A stretch of 59,993 bases of DNA, taken from NCBI GenBank assembly GCA_001970855.1, contig LSSN01000549.1:1-59993 (forward strand), read 5' to 3'. Under the pieces are notes generated by a model. That model searched no databases, was not told the DNA's origin, and saw only the letters and a program-made list of their open reading frames with translations. The translations under genes and the position numbers were made by a program. This stretch comes from Smittium culicis. Its lineage: Eukaryota; Kickxellomycota; Harpellomycetes; Harpellales; Legeriomycetaceae. Below are positions 1-12,779 of this stretch, piece by piece (the stretch's first letter is position 1; every line of letters begins with the position of its first letter).

Positions 1-1749
1 ATCCACCCAGGCATAGCTTCAAGTAGGCTTGATGACTGTGGTTAGAAGCAGTCCGTTAATAAAAGTAATAATTCAATATAAAATACAGCAGAATATTGGT
101 ATTATTAATTAAATAAATATTCTTCGAACGGAATAGATATCAAGCTTATGTACAGCTTTTGGTGTCGCTTAAGAGTAATTTATTCTCAAGGGGGGAAATT
201 TTTGGTAAGGTAATTTTGAATTTAAGATTCTTTTTTAACGGATTAAGTTTTTATTGCATCAAATTTTCAAATATTTCTCTTTTAGAGTAAAAAAAGAATT
301 TCCATTTTCCCATTTTTATTATTCGCTTGAATAAAGTATGTCTATATATATATGTGTGTTAATGTCGCATAATTGTTATATATTATTTGTTTATAGCGAA
401 AATTTAAATAATACACACTCTAAAATTATATACTAAAAAGAATTTTATAATTTTATAATTTGAAATCGTGTTTCTAAAAATAGACAAATAATTGATTAAT
501 TTTCTTGAAATGTTTAAAAATAAATTAAACATAAAGCTTCCTGAAAGCTTATTAAAGTTTTAAGAGTTCTAAGGGTTCGGAGAGTAAAAATACAGAAAAT
601 TTTCATTAAAATTGATAACCTGTAATTTTTTGGGTTTTTACTGAATGAATAACTCTTTCAATAGCTATTAAACTACTTATTTTTTATCTATATCTTCTAT
701 ATCGATGTGAAATTTTCACTAACATGTTAGCATTCGAAGTTTAATGCTGGTAAATTGAGAAACCTAATTTGATTGAAGTGGTTTTTTTGTGCTTTATCCA
801 TACTAAATTATTACTTTGGTTCTCATTTTTAACAGCAATGGTTAATAAAGTATTATATTTGATAAAAAATATCGTTTTCATCTTTAAATCTGGCTATTTG
901 GCTAATTGTTTATATTCAAAGATAATTTATGATATTTTTTACAACAGTTTATATTTTCATAAATTCACTGTATTCAACTTACTACCCATTTGATAAAGTA
1001 AATATTTTAATAACAGGAAATTTCAAAATTGGAAATACACAGTCAATACTAATGAGTGGGTTGCTACATTGCCAAAATTTCAATTCACTATATCAAACTT
1101 TAATATGAACATTCAAAAGCATCTTTAGTAACAAATTTACTGTGGCTCGTTACTTCATGATTAGGTCTGCAAATTTTTTTCTGCGATTCATTAGAAAATT
1201 TGTAAAAGAATCATATAAATAAAAATGTTCGTTTCTGGAATAAATTTTAATTCAACGGTCATTGAGTTGAAATAGCGGTTGATCGTTCTATTAGTGTGCC
1301 AATAAAACCAAACAGCATAACTAATGTAGCTAAGATCCCGCTCCGAAAGAAATGATTTAGAGCCTGATTATCGCAAAAACTAAACTATATACTTAAGCGC
1401 TATACCAAATCTCGCATATAATCAAGTTTTATTAAATAAATAAAAAGTAATAGTTATACCGCTTTGACAATAAGAATGAAAAATAGTTATAAAAAATTTT
1501 GAAAAAATTTATGTAATCCAGAATTAAATTTTGTTGTTTTACTGTTATTTTTTTTTTTTTTGGTTCAAATAAAGTTTATTAAAATTAATGTTTTGTTTAG
1601 TTAAAAATAGAACCCCCCCCCCCCAAAAAAAATGAATCTATTTAAAAAATGTTGAAGGCATAACAAGTAATAATATAAACAAAATAGGAGGAATAGAAAA
1701 ATTAAGTGTATACTTAAAATACTAACTTTTTATAAAAAAAAGTGTATGA
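1..1749. other. AT-rich intergenic region, no gene seen
   Basis: No open frame with protein-like composition or recognisable motif is present on either strand. A run of T at about 1547-1561 and a run of C at 1613-1624 are the only low-complexity features. The right end should include the 3' UTR of the minus-strand CPSF6-like gene that stops at 1750. Confidence 0.6.
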
Positions 1750-3806
1750 TTATGACTCATCAATTTTCCTTTTTTGTTGGGGATGTCCGGGTTGGTTTTG
1801 CTGCTGATTCTGGGCTTGGTTCTGATTTTGTAAGTTTAGATTGGCGCTGTTTGAATTCATTACATTGAACTGCTGCCGAGATTCTAATTAATAAAATGGA
1901 GATTTGTTTTTTTAAAGTAAAGACAGGTTATTTTTTTAGGGGAAAAAAAGATAATTTGAAAAGGATTTACGATGGGGTCCAACATTCATTGGCATTTGAG
2001 GTAAAACCATTCCTGGGCGCATTTGTGCAGCTAGCTGAGACCTAACCATGTGTTGATGCATTTGTAAGTTGTGCTGATTCATAGCCATGTTATTCATCTG
2101 AAAACCCATGGGCATTGCGAAATTCATGGGCATCCTATTCATAGGAACGTTTGGAATTGGTGGCATATGAGGCAACCCTGGAACAAGCTGAGCTGGAGGG
2201 ATCATGTTAAATCTGAAATCGCTAATAGGGGGCTGAGGTGTTATAGGCTTTTTTATAGGAGAATCAGTATCTAGAAAATTAAAGGATGAAATAGGAAAAT
2301 TAGACAAAGAAAATAATTAAAAATAAACAAGGAAAAAAGAACAAATTTGAATCATACTGGAACTTTCATTAAGTTTTGAGAAAGGGGTGTCAGGATTAAT
2401 GAATTTTACAATACAGTATTTTCCACCAAGCTTTCTAATGAAATTAAATATACAAATATCGTAAAGGATTGATGAGTTATTAAAAAAATACAATAGAAAT
2501 GAAACATCGAAGAAGGCGAAAAAGAAAAAAATGTAAGAAATTTAAGAAATTATAGAAATTACGCTTGGTCAAATCTGAGTTTTGCTTTTTTACAAGAGTC
2601 TTGTGTGGTGAACTCTATATGAACAATTCTATTTTTTTAAATAATATTATCAGGTGAAATGTTAATTTATTTTAAACCATCTCAATTGAGTTATAATAGT
2701 TAATTTGTGGTATTAAAGAAAGGATTAACAAACGAAAACCATATTGAGATATTTGCTTACCCTTTAGACTTTCCATTAGACTTATTTTCTTGAAATTGAA
2801 GTTCTTTAATATCGCCGCCAATACCAGCCTGGTTACATACATCTCTAATGTTATTTTCGGATACCCACTATATAAAGAGAAATAAATGAATACTCTAATT
2901 TATTTGTATTTTTTGTGTAAATGAGAGATAGCTATAGATAAAATCTAATTACCCAGCCTAAATCAGATAGGGAAAGGATTGTAGGTAGTTTAGGGGTATC
3001 TTCGTTCTTACTTTGATCAGCATCTGTTATAATTTTTCAATTAGGTTGATAATTAGATATTGTTTTTGAAATTTTTTGTTATTAAAGCATATTACAGAAA
3101 AAAAATTTTTTCTCAATTTTATTGAAAGTGAACCCATAGCTGTTCACAAAAAGAAATAGAAAAAAAAGCATAAAACTAAGCATCTTTTGCAGATAATAAC
3201 TGATATGACGTGGAAGACTTTTTAATCTTTAGGTGTGTTTTAGGGTGTAATGTAAAGGTATGAGATAAAAGCTAAGTATGTAGAAATTTATTCTGAAGAG
3301 TAGGATATTTCTTTTCGTATGGATTGAGTTGAATATTTTTTATTATCAATAAAATTAAGAAAAAGGTATATAAATAAATAAGTTTTTGAGTAGGTATAAT
3401 AAAGTTACAAAAACCTCCAATAGAAGAATCTTGAGAAATATCGTTTTTTCCAGCGTCTGAAATTACAGAGTCCTATTATATTTAGAAAGATGAAGGCGGG
3501 TAAAAGTTAAAGAAGGCTAAAATGAAAGGAAAATAAGTTTAATATCTACAGTTAAAAAAAACGTTATTACCTTATTGTTATTGTCGATAAATCCCTCGAA
3601 CAAATCATCGTCTATATGCTTTCTCTTCTTTTCCTGAACTAAATTTGAATCATCCTAGAAAAAAAAAACATAGGATGATGGAAGAAAATCGAATATACTT
3701 GAGCTATATATATAAATGTTTATATGGAATAATATTTTAATACATGTTTATCCAGGGGCAAAAAGGAATCTTCATCGTATAAATCGAAAGTGTCATCGTC
3801 GGCCAT
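1750..3806 (-). CDS. CPSF6/CFIm68-like RRM protein of pre-mRNA 3'-end processing
   Basis: Eight exons on the minus strand: 3744-3806, 3571-3654, 3415-3472, 2953-3023, 2761-2867, 2358-2434, 1971-2270 and 1750-1883. All junctions are GT-AG and in phase, giving 297 residues. The protein opens with an acidic stretch (MADDDTFDLYDEDS). An RRM follows from about residue 80: a first strand with SLSDLGWW, then VSENNIRDVCNQAG, then NGKSKGKLGGKYCIVKF as the RNP1-like strand. WW after the first strand and NGKSKG are hallmarks of the CPSF6/CPSF7 RRM, which in the cleavage factor I complex binds the NUDT21 dimer. Residues about 160-260 are rich in Pro and Met, the tail is Gln/Asn-rich, and the C-terminus has a basic QQKRKIDES motif that could be a nuclear signal. 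The RS domain of animal CPSF6 is absent, so a generic fungal RRM protein of this class is the alternative. Splice sites are predicted by eye. Confidence 0.8.
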
Positions 3807-5889
3807 ATTGGATATATTGCCTTATTCTGGGCTTATTATGTATATTTATTAAAATAAATTGCCTGAATGAAAATAATGATAGAGATGGTGAGGGGATGTT
3901 AAGATGAATATTTGGAGAAGACTGGTACAACAAACATTTTAGTAGTTAGCTATGAATAAGTTACTCATCTGAATTGTATACAAGTTAAAGCTCTAGAATG
4001 TCTGTCTATTTTGTTTCAAATTATTCGGCCAATAGACATTACATTAGAATAATTGAAATCCAATAAACGATTAAGCTTTCTTTTTCTAGCCAACAGTTAT
4101 GCGTAGTTAGCGGATCAGCATGAACTTGAGCAAAGACCACAAAAAAGACTCGAATATTATTGGACCTGACTGGATTAAGAGCTCAGTAATATGTGAAGCT
4201 CATAGATGGCGAGTAGTTTTCGAAGGTTATTATTATTGGACCAATGAATCACAAAATAAATGATTCCAGCCGCCAACTAATGCTAGTTGTAAATTCATTT
4301 AGTGCACTTCTTACTATAGAAATATATATTTGTAAATACTTATGAACTCAGACTTTAATATCATTGGCCATAAAATGTATTTGGCGTTTTATCGAATGAA
4401 AAAATTACAGTGAAAAATTACTTGTATACCCCTTATTCAGGCAGTAAATTACATGGCAGTTTCTTATGAAGCACTTAACTACAGTTCAAAATTATTGGGC
4501 TGAACATTTTCATATTATTACTTTTGTTGGCAGAGTATATAAGGCACTTCTATTTTAAAATTTTTTAGTTTTAAATTGAAAGAATTGTTTGATAAAAAAA
4601 AGTGTTGTTTTCTTTATTGAGTAATAATTCAATACGAAGTTTTTGTAACGCGCGTAACTCCTATTGCCTCTATTGACCAATAATATTAGACTGACCATTG
4701 TATTGTTTTATAAACAATCTACATATACTGATAATAAATTAATTTTCAGCAAGTAAACACCAAAGATAGGTATATAATTATAAGTTTAGCCATCCCAAAG
4801 ATAAGGCTACGTTTCTCAACACGTATTATTGTCACAGTATCTTATTCCTCGCCCTTATACCGGCTCTAGTATTATTCTTTATTGAATAAATTACATCTAC
4901 ATTTTTGGCCTATGACTATTTTAATTTATAATAAATATCGTATCAAATATCTTGCCCTTTACAGCTTGAAAAGCTTCTAAAATTAGTTAATAAAAAAATT
5001 AATAACCTATAACAAGTCACATTAAGAAATTAAATACAGCCAATAGCCTTTACTAAAAACAAACAATAAGAATTATTCAGCCAACCAAAATATTTGATAC
5101 AAGCAATTCATTCGCACCACTTGCAACCTAGATGCTTTCTAATAAAAACTTGGAAAATAGCTAGTCAAACTTTTCTAGCATTGTTATACTCCCAGGCTCA
5201 TAAAAATTCAACGGCGCTCAAAAAAAATTTAAAGCGTTCACTTCATAAGCTCAATTAAAATTTAGATCAAAGTGTGATACTATTATATACGATAAAGAAA
5301 TAAAAAATTTTCCTAGAAACTCGCCCTTAAGGATCAGTGATGATATATTTTTCATCCATTACATAGGATAACGTTTCCTTTTTCATAGTTATGAAATTTC
5401 TGTGGCCAAAAATTCTCTATCAAAACCATATTAACCCTCCATAAATACCCCCCAGGTACCAAGATATGTAATCGCAATACGCACCCAAGTTCAGAATTTT
5501 TTTAAGATACTCCAGCTATGACCAACTCACATTTTTGTAACATATAGTAAGAGGCCTAAATGAAATTTTTATTTACTATCTAATGGCAGTGGAGATACGA
5601 AAAAGATCGGAATACTCCACCGAATCTGTTCTTTTTGTTGAAAATAGTATCTCGATCAGAAAAAAATTATTTTAGTTGTTCGTTCAGTATACAATATTTG
5701 AGGACAATTTGGAAATATATTCCCTAAAATAACTCACAGTCCAGAATTCAACCTGTTTGAATATATATATATATATATATATATCCCTGTCATGGACTGT
5801 AATTAAGCAGGACTAGAGCAGGAATAATTATAGCGAGTTTATAAGATTTTTTGAATTAATTTTTAAAAAATTATAAAATATGAAAGGAA
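3807..5889. promoter_or_regulatory. Upstream region of the CPSF6-like gene, CCAAT/ATTGG-rich
   Basis: There is no gene here. Between 4029 and 5044 the pentamer CCAAT or its complement occurs at least nine times (4029, 4070, 4159, 4235, 4241, 4363, 4494, 4677, 5040), often as ATTATTGG or GCCAAT. The composition is less AT-extreme than the neighbouring transposon debris. CCAAT is the core bound by the NF-Y/HAP complex in fungi; that this is a promoter is inferred. An (AT)n microsatellite lies at about 5762-5784. Confidence 0.4.
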
Positions 5890-6271
5890 CTAGGAGGAAG
5901 TAAATTTGTTGGACAGCATATATTTCATACCCTGAACCAATGCCCAGTGGGTATGGAGCTACTAGAGCGGTGGAGGGGGGTCGGTTGAAAACTTATTTTT
6001 ATAAATTTTTTTAACTTTATAAATATTTTTATAGTAGTTTTTAGTATACTTTTAAATTATGTTTAATATTCTCTCTGAGAAAAAAAAAAAAGCATAATAT
6101 TTCATGGAAATGATTATGCTTTCTTTATAAAGGGTAAAATTTGGTTGAGATTGAGACGGGGGCGAGATGGAAGAGGGAATGACCTGGTCTAATAAGATCT
6201 TTTTGAGGATCTATTATATAATTTAATGATTAAATTGGGAGGAAAATGGGACACAAAATATGATTATGACA
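5890..6271 (+). mobile_element. LTR-like repeat, copy L1, split by SINE copy A
   Basis: The sequence begins around TGTTGGACAGCATA (5908) and continues, after the SINE insertion, through ATGATTATGCTTTC, a TATA-like TTTATAAAGGG and a G-rich tract, to TGATTATGACA at about 6271. The part after the SINE aligns closely with the minus-strand copy at 57210-57398, and the first part with 51437 onward. With the SINE removed, the left end folds into a hairpin (AGCATAATATTTCAT against ATGGAAATGATTATGCT). A TGTTG start, a hairpin and a TATA motif suggest an LTR. It precedes a plus-strand gypsy integrase remnant and may be its 5' LTR; that link is inferred. Confidence 0.5.
5929..6090 (+). mobile_element. 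SINE copy A, poly(A)-tailed, with target-site duplication
   Basis: The head starts near CCTGAACCAATGCCCAG and includes TATGGAGCTACTAGAGCGG and a GGAGGGGGGTCGG block. An AT-rich body follows, ending AATTATGTTTAAT..CTCTGAGA and poly(A). The duplication is AGCATATATTTCAT on the left (5915-5928) and AGCATAATATTTCAT on the right (6091-6105). It is inserted inside LTR copy L1. Confidence 0.85.
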
Positions 6272-8523
6272 CTCCCGTATCAATCGAGATTAATTATATT
6301 GCAATCTCACCCTAGAGGCTTCCAACAGTCGGTGAGAAAATACACATAATCGAGATCAGTCTCTGTGTGTATTCTTGCGATCCGAGACGCATGGTAAATA
6401 ACTGTACCTAAAATTACATTCACACAAAATAACCTACTCAAAAGTAGAACGAAGTTTAATTTTGATTAAAAATATATATATTTCATCTACTTTTTCTTTA
6501 AAATATTTTTTTTACCAAATAAAGTTGTATTATGATCACCTTGATTTTTTCGAAGTAACTTACTATCTAAACCATTCTGAAGTGACTGAGAGATTTATAG
6601 TTCAAAGGTAATCCGAGTACTGCTTTTTTCATGAAAAATTGGGTTTAACAATCACATTAGTAAATAATTATAGCTCATAACTACTAGAAAAGTCGATATC
6701 AAAAAATTTTACCCAAGCATAAATAATTATCAATACACTCACAAAAAAACTGAATTTAAATCGTATTAACTCTAAAAACATGTCTTTGATAAAAGAACTA
6801 CTATAATTAAAAGTGCACAACCCAATACCACATTATTTCAACATTAAAATAAAATTAGAGTCTACCAACTGTTTAGAAAATTTCAATAAGATAATATTAA
6901 ATATCAATAGACAAATATTAATTAATTACAAGTGAATACTAAGAATGAAAATAATATTTGAGTAAATACATCATTATCAAAATACTCTCACACAGATCTT
7001 ATGATTTCGTTATCGATTCAATCTCAAATTATCGGACTTTTTAGGGCCCGATTTATTCGCCAACAGAAGTGTGATTGAAATTTTTAAATAAAAATTAAGT
7101 AGGAATCTGAAATCAGGGTTCATATGACTACCAAAGCCCACTGCAAAGGCGACCTTAATTTTTTTTAGGTTAAAATGGTGGCGGAATACGCACATTTAAC
7201 AATTAAGGGAAAATAAACGACATCGCAATTAATAATAGCTATAAGCTACCTCAAATTGATGATTCATTCTATCTTATCAGTAAATGAAAGTTTTAAAAAG
7301 CTAGAAGCATAGAAACACGTATAATAACACTAGAATAAACTTCGTAAATTAATCTAAAATCGCGTTCAGATGTCGATATGAATGCTTTGAAAATCAAGCT
7401 ATAGCTTATGGACTCGCAAAAAAAACAGAAAAATTCCAAAATTTTGTTAAAGATGTTCTTTGTGACGTACTAGATGACTATAAATAGCCTACTTGAGCGA
7501 TATCTTGATTTAATCTGAGAATATGTAGAAATAAAATAATCGTATAAAAACGCAATATATAAGCGTCAAGGTAGTAAGATGTATTGTAAAATTGAAAATT
7601 ATATGTTACGTCAATAGCATGTATACGTTTTAGTGAAATAGTTTAAGAGTAATGAATCATAATTTATACCGATTTAAATAAAATCAGCAAAAAGCGAGAA
7701 TCCCATAAGAATAAAAAATAAAAAAAAAATTTTCCTGTGTTTTTAAATTACTTAGGAAATTAAACCCAAATTTACCAACTTTTTCATACTTATTAAAAAC
7801 TCACTCAAGAAAAATTCCTTAATTAATTTGACTAATAAGTTTCATAAATCTCATAACGAAATAAAAATGCTATCAATCTAGTCCACGGTCTTAAAAAATT
7901 TAGATACGAATAAATATACATCTCAGAATATGTGATGGGAGCTATAATATCCTTAAAGATCGAAGGAGGTGATCTACAAAAAATGATTTATTTATTTAAG
8001 AAATTTCAAAATGTTGAAATAAATTAACATTTTTAAGGTATTTAATTATTAAAAATATTAATCATACTTAAAGAATGTAATCAGATCTTGGAAGGCTTCA
8101 ATTACCGGCTCACTATAATTATCAAAAATAAATATTTAGAATGACTTCGGAAAAAAAAATTACCAAATCGTGAGTTCAGAATTTTTCACACTATAGGTTT
8201 TAATTAACTTAAAAACATTATTTATTATACTATAGTTTAATTTTATTTTACTAAAGTAGCGTCATATACTTATTCAAGTGTGCTAATAGATTAATTTATA
8301 CTAATTACACTTTTAGATATATGTGATGGAAAAAGCATTAATATTTTATACAAATAAAGAATAATTGGTTTGAAAATTGATGCCATTAAAAGGAAAAAAT
8401 AACGGAATAATTAAGAAAGAAAAAGATCTTTAAATCGGTCATAATTCCTATACTCATTAAATAGTATTAGAATTTCTTAAAAAGAAATACGCACTAAGCA
8501 TAATTTGAAGACAAAAGCAACTG
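6272..8523. other. Degenerate, probably retrotransposon internal sequence
   Basis: This lies between the L1 repeat and the gypsy integrase remnant. No frame stays open long enough to identify reverse transcriptase or RNase H, and I cannot support a domain here. Its position suggests decayed gag-pol sequence. A short hairpin pairs AATACACATA (about 6339) with TGTGTGTATT (about 6364). Confidence 0.35.
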
Positions 8524-8698
8524 TTTTTTTTTTGTTATTTTTTGTCTCAGAGAGTTTATTAAACATAATTTAAAAGGATACTAAAAACTATCAAAAAATA
8601 TTTAAAAATTTAAAAAAATATTACAACAATAATTTTTCGACCGACCACCCTCCGCCGCTCTAGCAGCTCCATACCTACTAGGCATTGGTTCAAGGTAC
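8524..8698 (-). mobile_element. SINE copy B, inverted, inside the gypsy remnant
   Basis: Read on the minus strand the head is CCTTGAACCAATGCC, then TATGGAGCTGCTAGAGCGG, a G-rich block and an AT-rich body, ending TAAACTCTCTGAGAC and an A-rich tail (T-rich on the plus strand at 8524-8540). The target-site duplication AGCAACTG occurs at 8516-8523 and 8699-8706. This copy keeps the complete head. Confidence 0.85.
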
Positions 8699-8939
8699 AG
8701 CAACTGATTTAATAAATAAATTAATAACGATCAAAAAATTCAAATATTTAAATGGAATAATATTTTTTTAATGCAGAACACAAACAAGAATCCCTGAAAC
8801 ACTTAAACAATGATGCTTACCATGAATTCAATGATCATATTATGAATAAATTAAAAAATAATGGAAATAATATTTATATTTCAATGGATTCCCATAATCA
8901 AGAAATTCACAGACGCTAAGACCAATCTTGTGATACGTA

Positions 8940-9440
8940 CTGAAAAAAAATTTTACACTCAAAATGGAATGTTTTACTCATTTATCTATTCCGAATAAAC
9001 CATGGTCATCTATCTCTCTAGATAACATAGCGGATTTGAAATTATTGTAAGAATAATTATAATTTTTGTGATAATTAGGTATTAAAAGATATAGAGATTC
9101 AATCAGCTAAATAAGCTATCAGAATAAAAGCAAAAATTAATATTTATGATAGAACTTGCATTTAATAAATATAGAGTCCCAGAAGATAGAGTATTAAATA
9201 GAGATAATCTCTTCAAAGTTTTAGTTATGTATATTTAAGTTCCTAAAAATAATAATACTTTTTTTTTATCATTTCAGCCTGAGACAAACGAATAAACCAA
9301 AAATTAGAGTAAAATAGCAGAATTTATGTATATTTTATACAAACACATTGAAAAAGATTCTTAACTTTGGCCGAATTTCATTACTAAAACTCGGCACACA
9401 AATCATGAAAATACTCATTTTTATACACTTTTATTATATA
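8940..9440 (+). pseudogene. Ty3/gypsy-type integrase remnant
   Basis: The translation is broken by stops and shifts but keeps the order of a gypsy integrase core. NGMFYSFIYSE, then KPWSSISLDNIADL (8993-9034), matches the family pattern around the first catalytic Asp. RVPEDRVLNRDNLF (from 9173) matches the PxxIVSDRDxxF block with the second Asp. SFQPETNEQTKN (from about 9269) matches the YHPQTDGQTERVN block, and LTLAEFHY.NSAHKS (about 9358-9410) matches LPLAEFAYNNSVHSS. Downstream, to about 10100, no chromodomain or LTR can be recognised. SINE B sits immediately upstream. The element is dead. Identity rests on motif order, not on an alignment score. Confidence 0.65.
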
Positions 9441-10337
9441 TAAGTTAAAATATAGATTGATTAACAAATTTTAGTCAATGATCCGGATGCACAATCAAAA
9501 TTAAAAGAAATATTAAAAACTCAAAAATTACTATAATTTAACCTTCAAAAATCAGTTTCTGACTACAATAAATTCTCATATAAGAATCGAAATGATGTAG
9601 AATCAATTATAGTATATAAATATGTATTGCTAAATTCAAGGTAAAATAAAAGCCAAAAGTCCTTCAAAAAAAGTTGGAACACAGTTTTGAGGAATATTTG
9701 GTGTGGAAAAAAAAATATCAAAGATGTAATTAAATCATAATTCTTGGATATTTTCAATAAAATCACACCTTATTCCATATATCGTAAGTATAAAAAAACA
9801 AATATAACCAAAAGAGCTAATAAAACAATCAAATTAATATTTCATATTCAATAACCAAGGGATATCAAATAAAAAAATGGAATTTGGACTCTAGAATACA
9901 TTATGAGAAATTAAAATACCTAAATTTTTACTGGGTGTAATTTTTCAATGATAGAAATTGGATCAATTTAGCTGAACTGATTAAAAAATTTCATCGAAAT
10001 AACCAAGCTAAAAATAAATCAAAGTCTATAATACCCGAACCAAAATTTAAGGGTTACGAAACCAAAACTCGCTCAATTCAATATAAATTTGTGAGTAAAT
10101 AATCAGTAAAATTAATAATCAAATCAGTCCTGATCAAATATCAAAATTTTCACCCCTTTGTGCCAAATTCGCTTAATTTTCGTTTTGCGGATATCAAGTT
10201 GGGAGAGAGGGGTGATAGAGGTTATTTTCGAGCGGAGATCAATATGATGAGGATTTATGATTTCCGAAAATTGATATTCTGATACAACGTTTTTAACCAA
10301 ACTTATAAAAGCTTCGATAAATTGTAGATATCGCCCA
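9441..10337. other. Degenerate sequence downstream of the gypsy integrase
   Basis: AT-rich and full of stops in every plus frame. A 137-codon minus frame (10124-10537) overlaps the dispersed repeat that follows and resembles no family I know. It is probably the decayed 3' end of the gypsy element. Confidence 0.4.
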
Positions 10338-10525
10338 AAAAAAATTTCTAAAATAATTTTTTCATGACGCGATGGAAAAATTTTTTTTTTCGAATTACAT
10401 AAATACAACCAAAATTCGATTCTATATTTATCAATTGATTTTCTAAAAGTTTCAAATTTTATTCTAATTGAATCACAGCATTGAAAAAACTCAAAAGTTG
10501 GTTCCAATCGATTCAAAAAATTTTC
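10338..10525 (+). repeat. Dispersed repeat R2, copy 1
   Basis: Shares a diverged block of about 150 bases with 51121-51290 (same strand) and 55090-55276 (opposite strand). The common core reads roughly AAATTTCTA..., TCRTGACGCG, a run of A then T, TTCGAATTACATAAATAC, and CAACC/CCAAAATC. The role is unknown; it may be the 3' part of the gypsy-like element. Confidence 0.5.
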
Positions 10526-11239
10526 TATAAATCCCAAATGTAATTAAAACTCTCATAATCGACTATTCTAATCTTTAATTTATCATGTAATTTCGAGATT
10601 TGATTTAAATAAATTCTTATTTTTCACCTTTCATAGACAATACCAATTTTTTCTTTTTTTATCTCTTTTTTCATTATTTTTTTACTTTTTCTATGTCATA
10701 TCCTATTATTTTTCGTTCTCTAATCAGTTCCTCTCTTTAGATTTTATATTATATATTTTAATCTATATTTTTATTTTTATTTTTATTTTACTTCTTTTAT
10801 ATTTTAATTCATTTTTCATTTAATTAAAATTAAAATAAAATTTTTATAAATATGATTCATTTATTTTCTATTACTTGATAATTAAATATGAACGCATAAT
10901 CTCTTCTATCTGTCACGAAAGCACCAAAACCAAAACCAACACCAAAAATCAATAGTATTTAACTCAAGCATCGACTAAGAAAAAAATTCTACGCTTCATT
11001 TTTTTTTATCAAAAATTTAAAATAGTATTTACATTATTATATTTTTATAATACTTTTATCGTTTAAAATGCTTTTCATATGCTTTTCATATGCTATGAAT
11101 TTGAATTTATACTATTAAACGTCTAATTATTAATATTTTATTTTAATGTAAAATTAAATATTGAAATAATAATCAGTATTTAAGATTTAATATAAATAGA
11201 ACAAAAAAAATATATCAAAATTAAACCAAGCGCGAATAC
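10526..11239. other. Intergenic AT-rich DNA, nothing recognised
   Basis: Low-complexity T/A tracts, with a TTTTTAT-rich stretch at 10770-10850 and a short direct repeat ATGCTTTTCAT at about 11070. No coding signal seen. Confidence 0.5.
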
Positions 11240-12416
11240 TACTTCTTGATAATCTCTCTTCTACTTGGAATCAATAAATATCTAGCCATACTTTTATAAC
11301 ATCCAGATATATTTTATTTTGTAACCCTTTCAAAACCTTCTCCTTTTTATTCAATATTATCTGCTTCATCTTTAGACTTTGAATGTTTAACATAGTTTTT
11401 ATACCTTTGAAAAAAAATTTACATTGAATTTAGAGATGGTGAATATGGAGGTATATAAAGTCATTTACAACATGAATTTTCTATATACGATCTCAAGAAA
11501 ATAGTCTATTGAAATGCAGCATTGTCCATTAATAATACTCCTTCGATTATACATTTACTATTTAGATCTGAAATAAGATCTTTGATATATTCTAAGAATA
11601 AATCTGATATATAAGCTATGATTCTCTCGATGCACAGTGGGTATGGAGCTGCTAGAGCGGAGGGGGGAGGTTCGGTATATGAATTATTTATTTAATATTT
11701 TTATAACTTTTTAAATACTTTTTAAATATTTTTTATAGGTTTTTTATATACTTTTAAATTATGTTTAATAAACTTTGTAAAAAAAAAAGCTATGACTCTT
11801 GATAATAAATTTTTTTAAAAATTTTTATTAATAGTGCACAGTGTTGATATGTTTATGAACCGTATTATATCGGGAATTGTATCAGGAGAAATTAAACTTT
11901 TTTATATTCGATATATTGATCTCAAAGAAGCAGATAATCCTAACTCATCAATAAAAATAAATTGACCTTCACTAAATTAAGTGGTGTAATCAAGAAAATC
12001 TTTTGAATAATTATCTAGGGTAGTCAAATTTTCTTCGTTATTTCATCTTTAAGGAAAAAATTTAGTTCTTTTAATATCGTAAAAAAATCTACTAAAGCAT
12101 CTTTGAATAGTCGATATTGACAAATTTATTTTGAATTCGTTTGTGATTTTTTTTTTTGTAAATAATATAGCCTTAATGTGAAGTGAGCGTCGAGAAAATT
12201 CATAATAAAATTTCAATTTCATTCGTTACTTTCTTCCTCAATAATTCACCTTTTGAAATTGAATCAATTCTTGATTCTTTTTGGTACAAATTTACAATTT
12301 TATAAAAACTATACATTTTAATTTTTATGTCATCTGAGATTTCCTTAGCAGATTTTCATCGAAGTAACTGCTGATAAATCTGTTTCTATCTTCATTACTA
12401 GTAGCTATGTATGCCA
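11240..12416 (-). pseudogene. Tc1/mariner-IS630-type transposase pseudogene, split by SINE C
   Basis: Read on the minus strand from an ATG at 12416 (MAYIATSNEDRNRFISSYFD), the frame is repeatedly interrupted. It keeps the DDE landmarks of the superfamily: QFIFIDELGLSASLR (about 11935-11975) for the first Asp, GVLLMDNAAFQ (about 11515-11550) for the second, and LYIPPYSPSLNS (about 11440) for the PPYSPxLNPIE box. The Ile-Glu that should follow is replaced, so the third acidic residue is lost. SINE copy C interrupts the gene between the first and second Asp blocks. A sister pseudogene is at 53700-54687. Confidence 0.75.
11632..11786 (+). mobile_element. SINE copy C, inserted in a transposase pseudogene
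   Basis: Slightly 5'-truncated: starts GCACAGTGGGTATGGAGC, then CTGCTAGAGCGGAGGGGGGA, the AT-rich body, AATTATGTTTAATAAACTTTG and poly(A). The duplication is AAGCTATGATTCTC on the left (from 11613) and AAGCTATGACTCTT on the right (from 11787). The orientation is opposite to the host transposase. Confidence 0.85.
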
Positions 12417-12779
12417 TTTTTTTTATAAATAAAACTTTTAACAATAATAAATTTAAGCGTATCTTATTTATTTTTTGATTAATTTATTTAGAAATTAATA
12501 AAGAGTAAATAATAATTATACTGAATATAATGAGCTTTAAAATTTTTATTGCCTTGATAATTAAATAAAACTGATTATTCAATTTTATTGTGAATCTAAT
12601 TATAAAATTTTTTCAAAAAGATTTAATATTATATCTCATGTAATTCATATAAGCAATCTACAATATACTATATGTTTCAAAACCATTAAAAAGCAACTTT
12701 TTTTATTTATTTCAAGCTAATTATATCATTCTTTCAGAGCTTAGTCATATACTAGAAAACCTATTAAGTCATATACAAT

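Noticed and set aside
10124..10537. 137-codon minus-strand frame as a gene
   Set aside because: It covers repeat R2 and nearby debris, has no recognisable domain, and the other R2 copies do not keep the frame.
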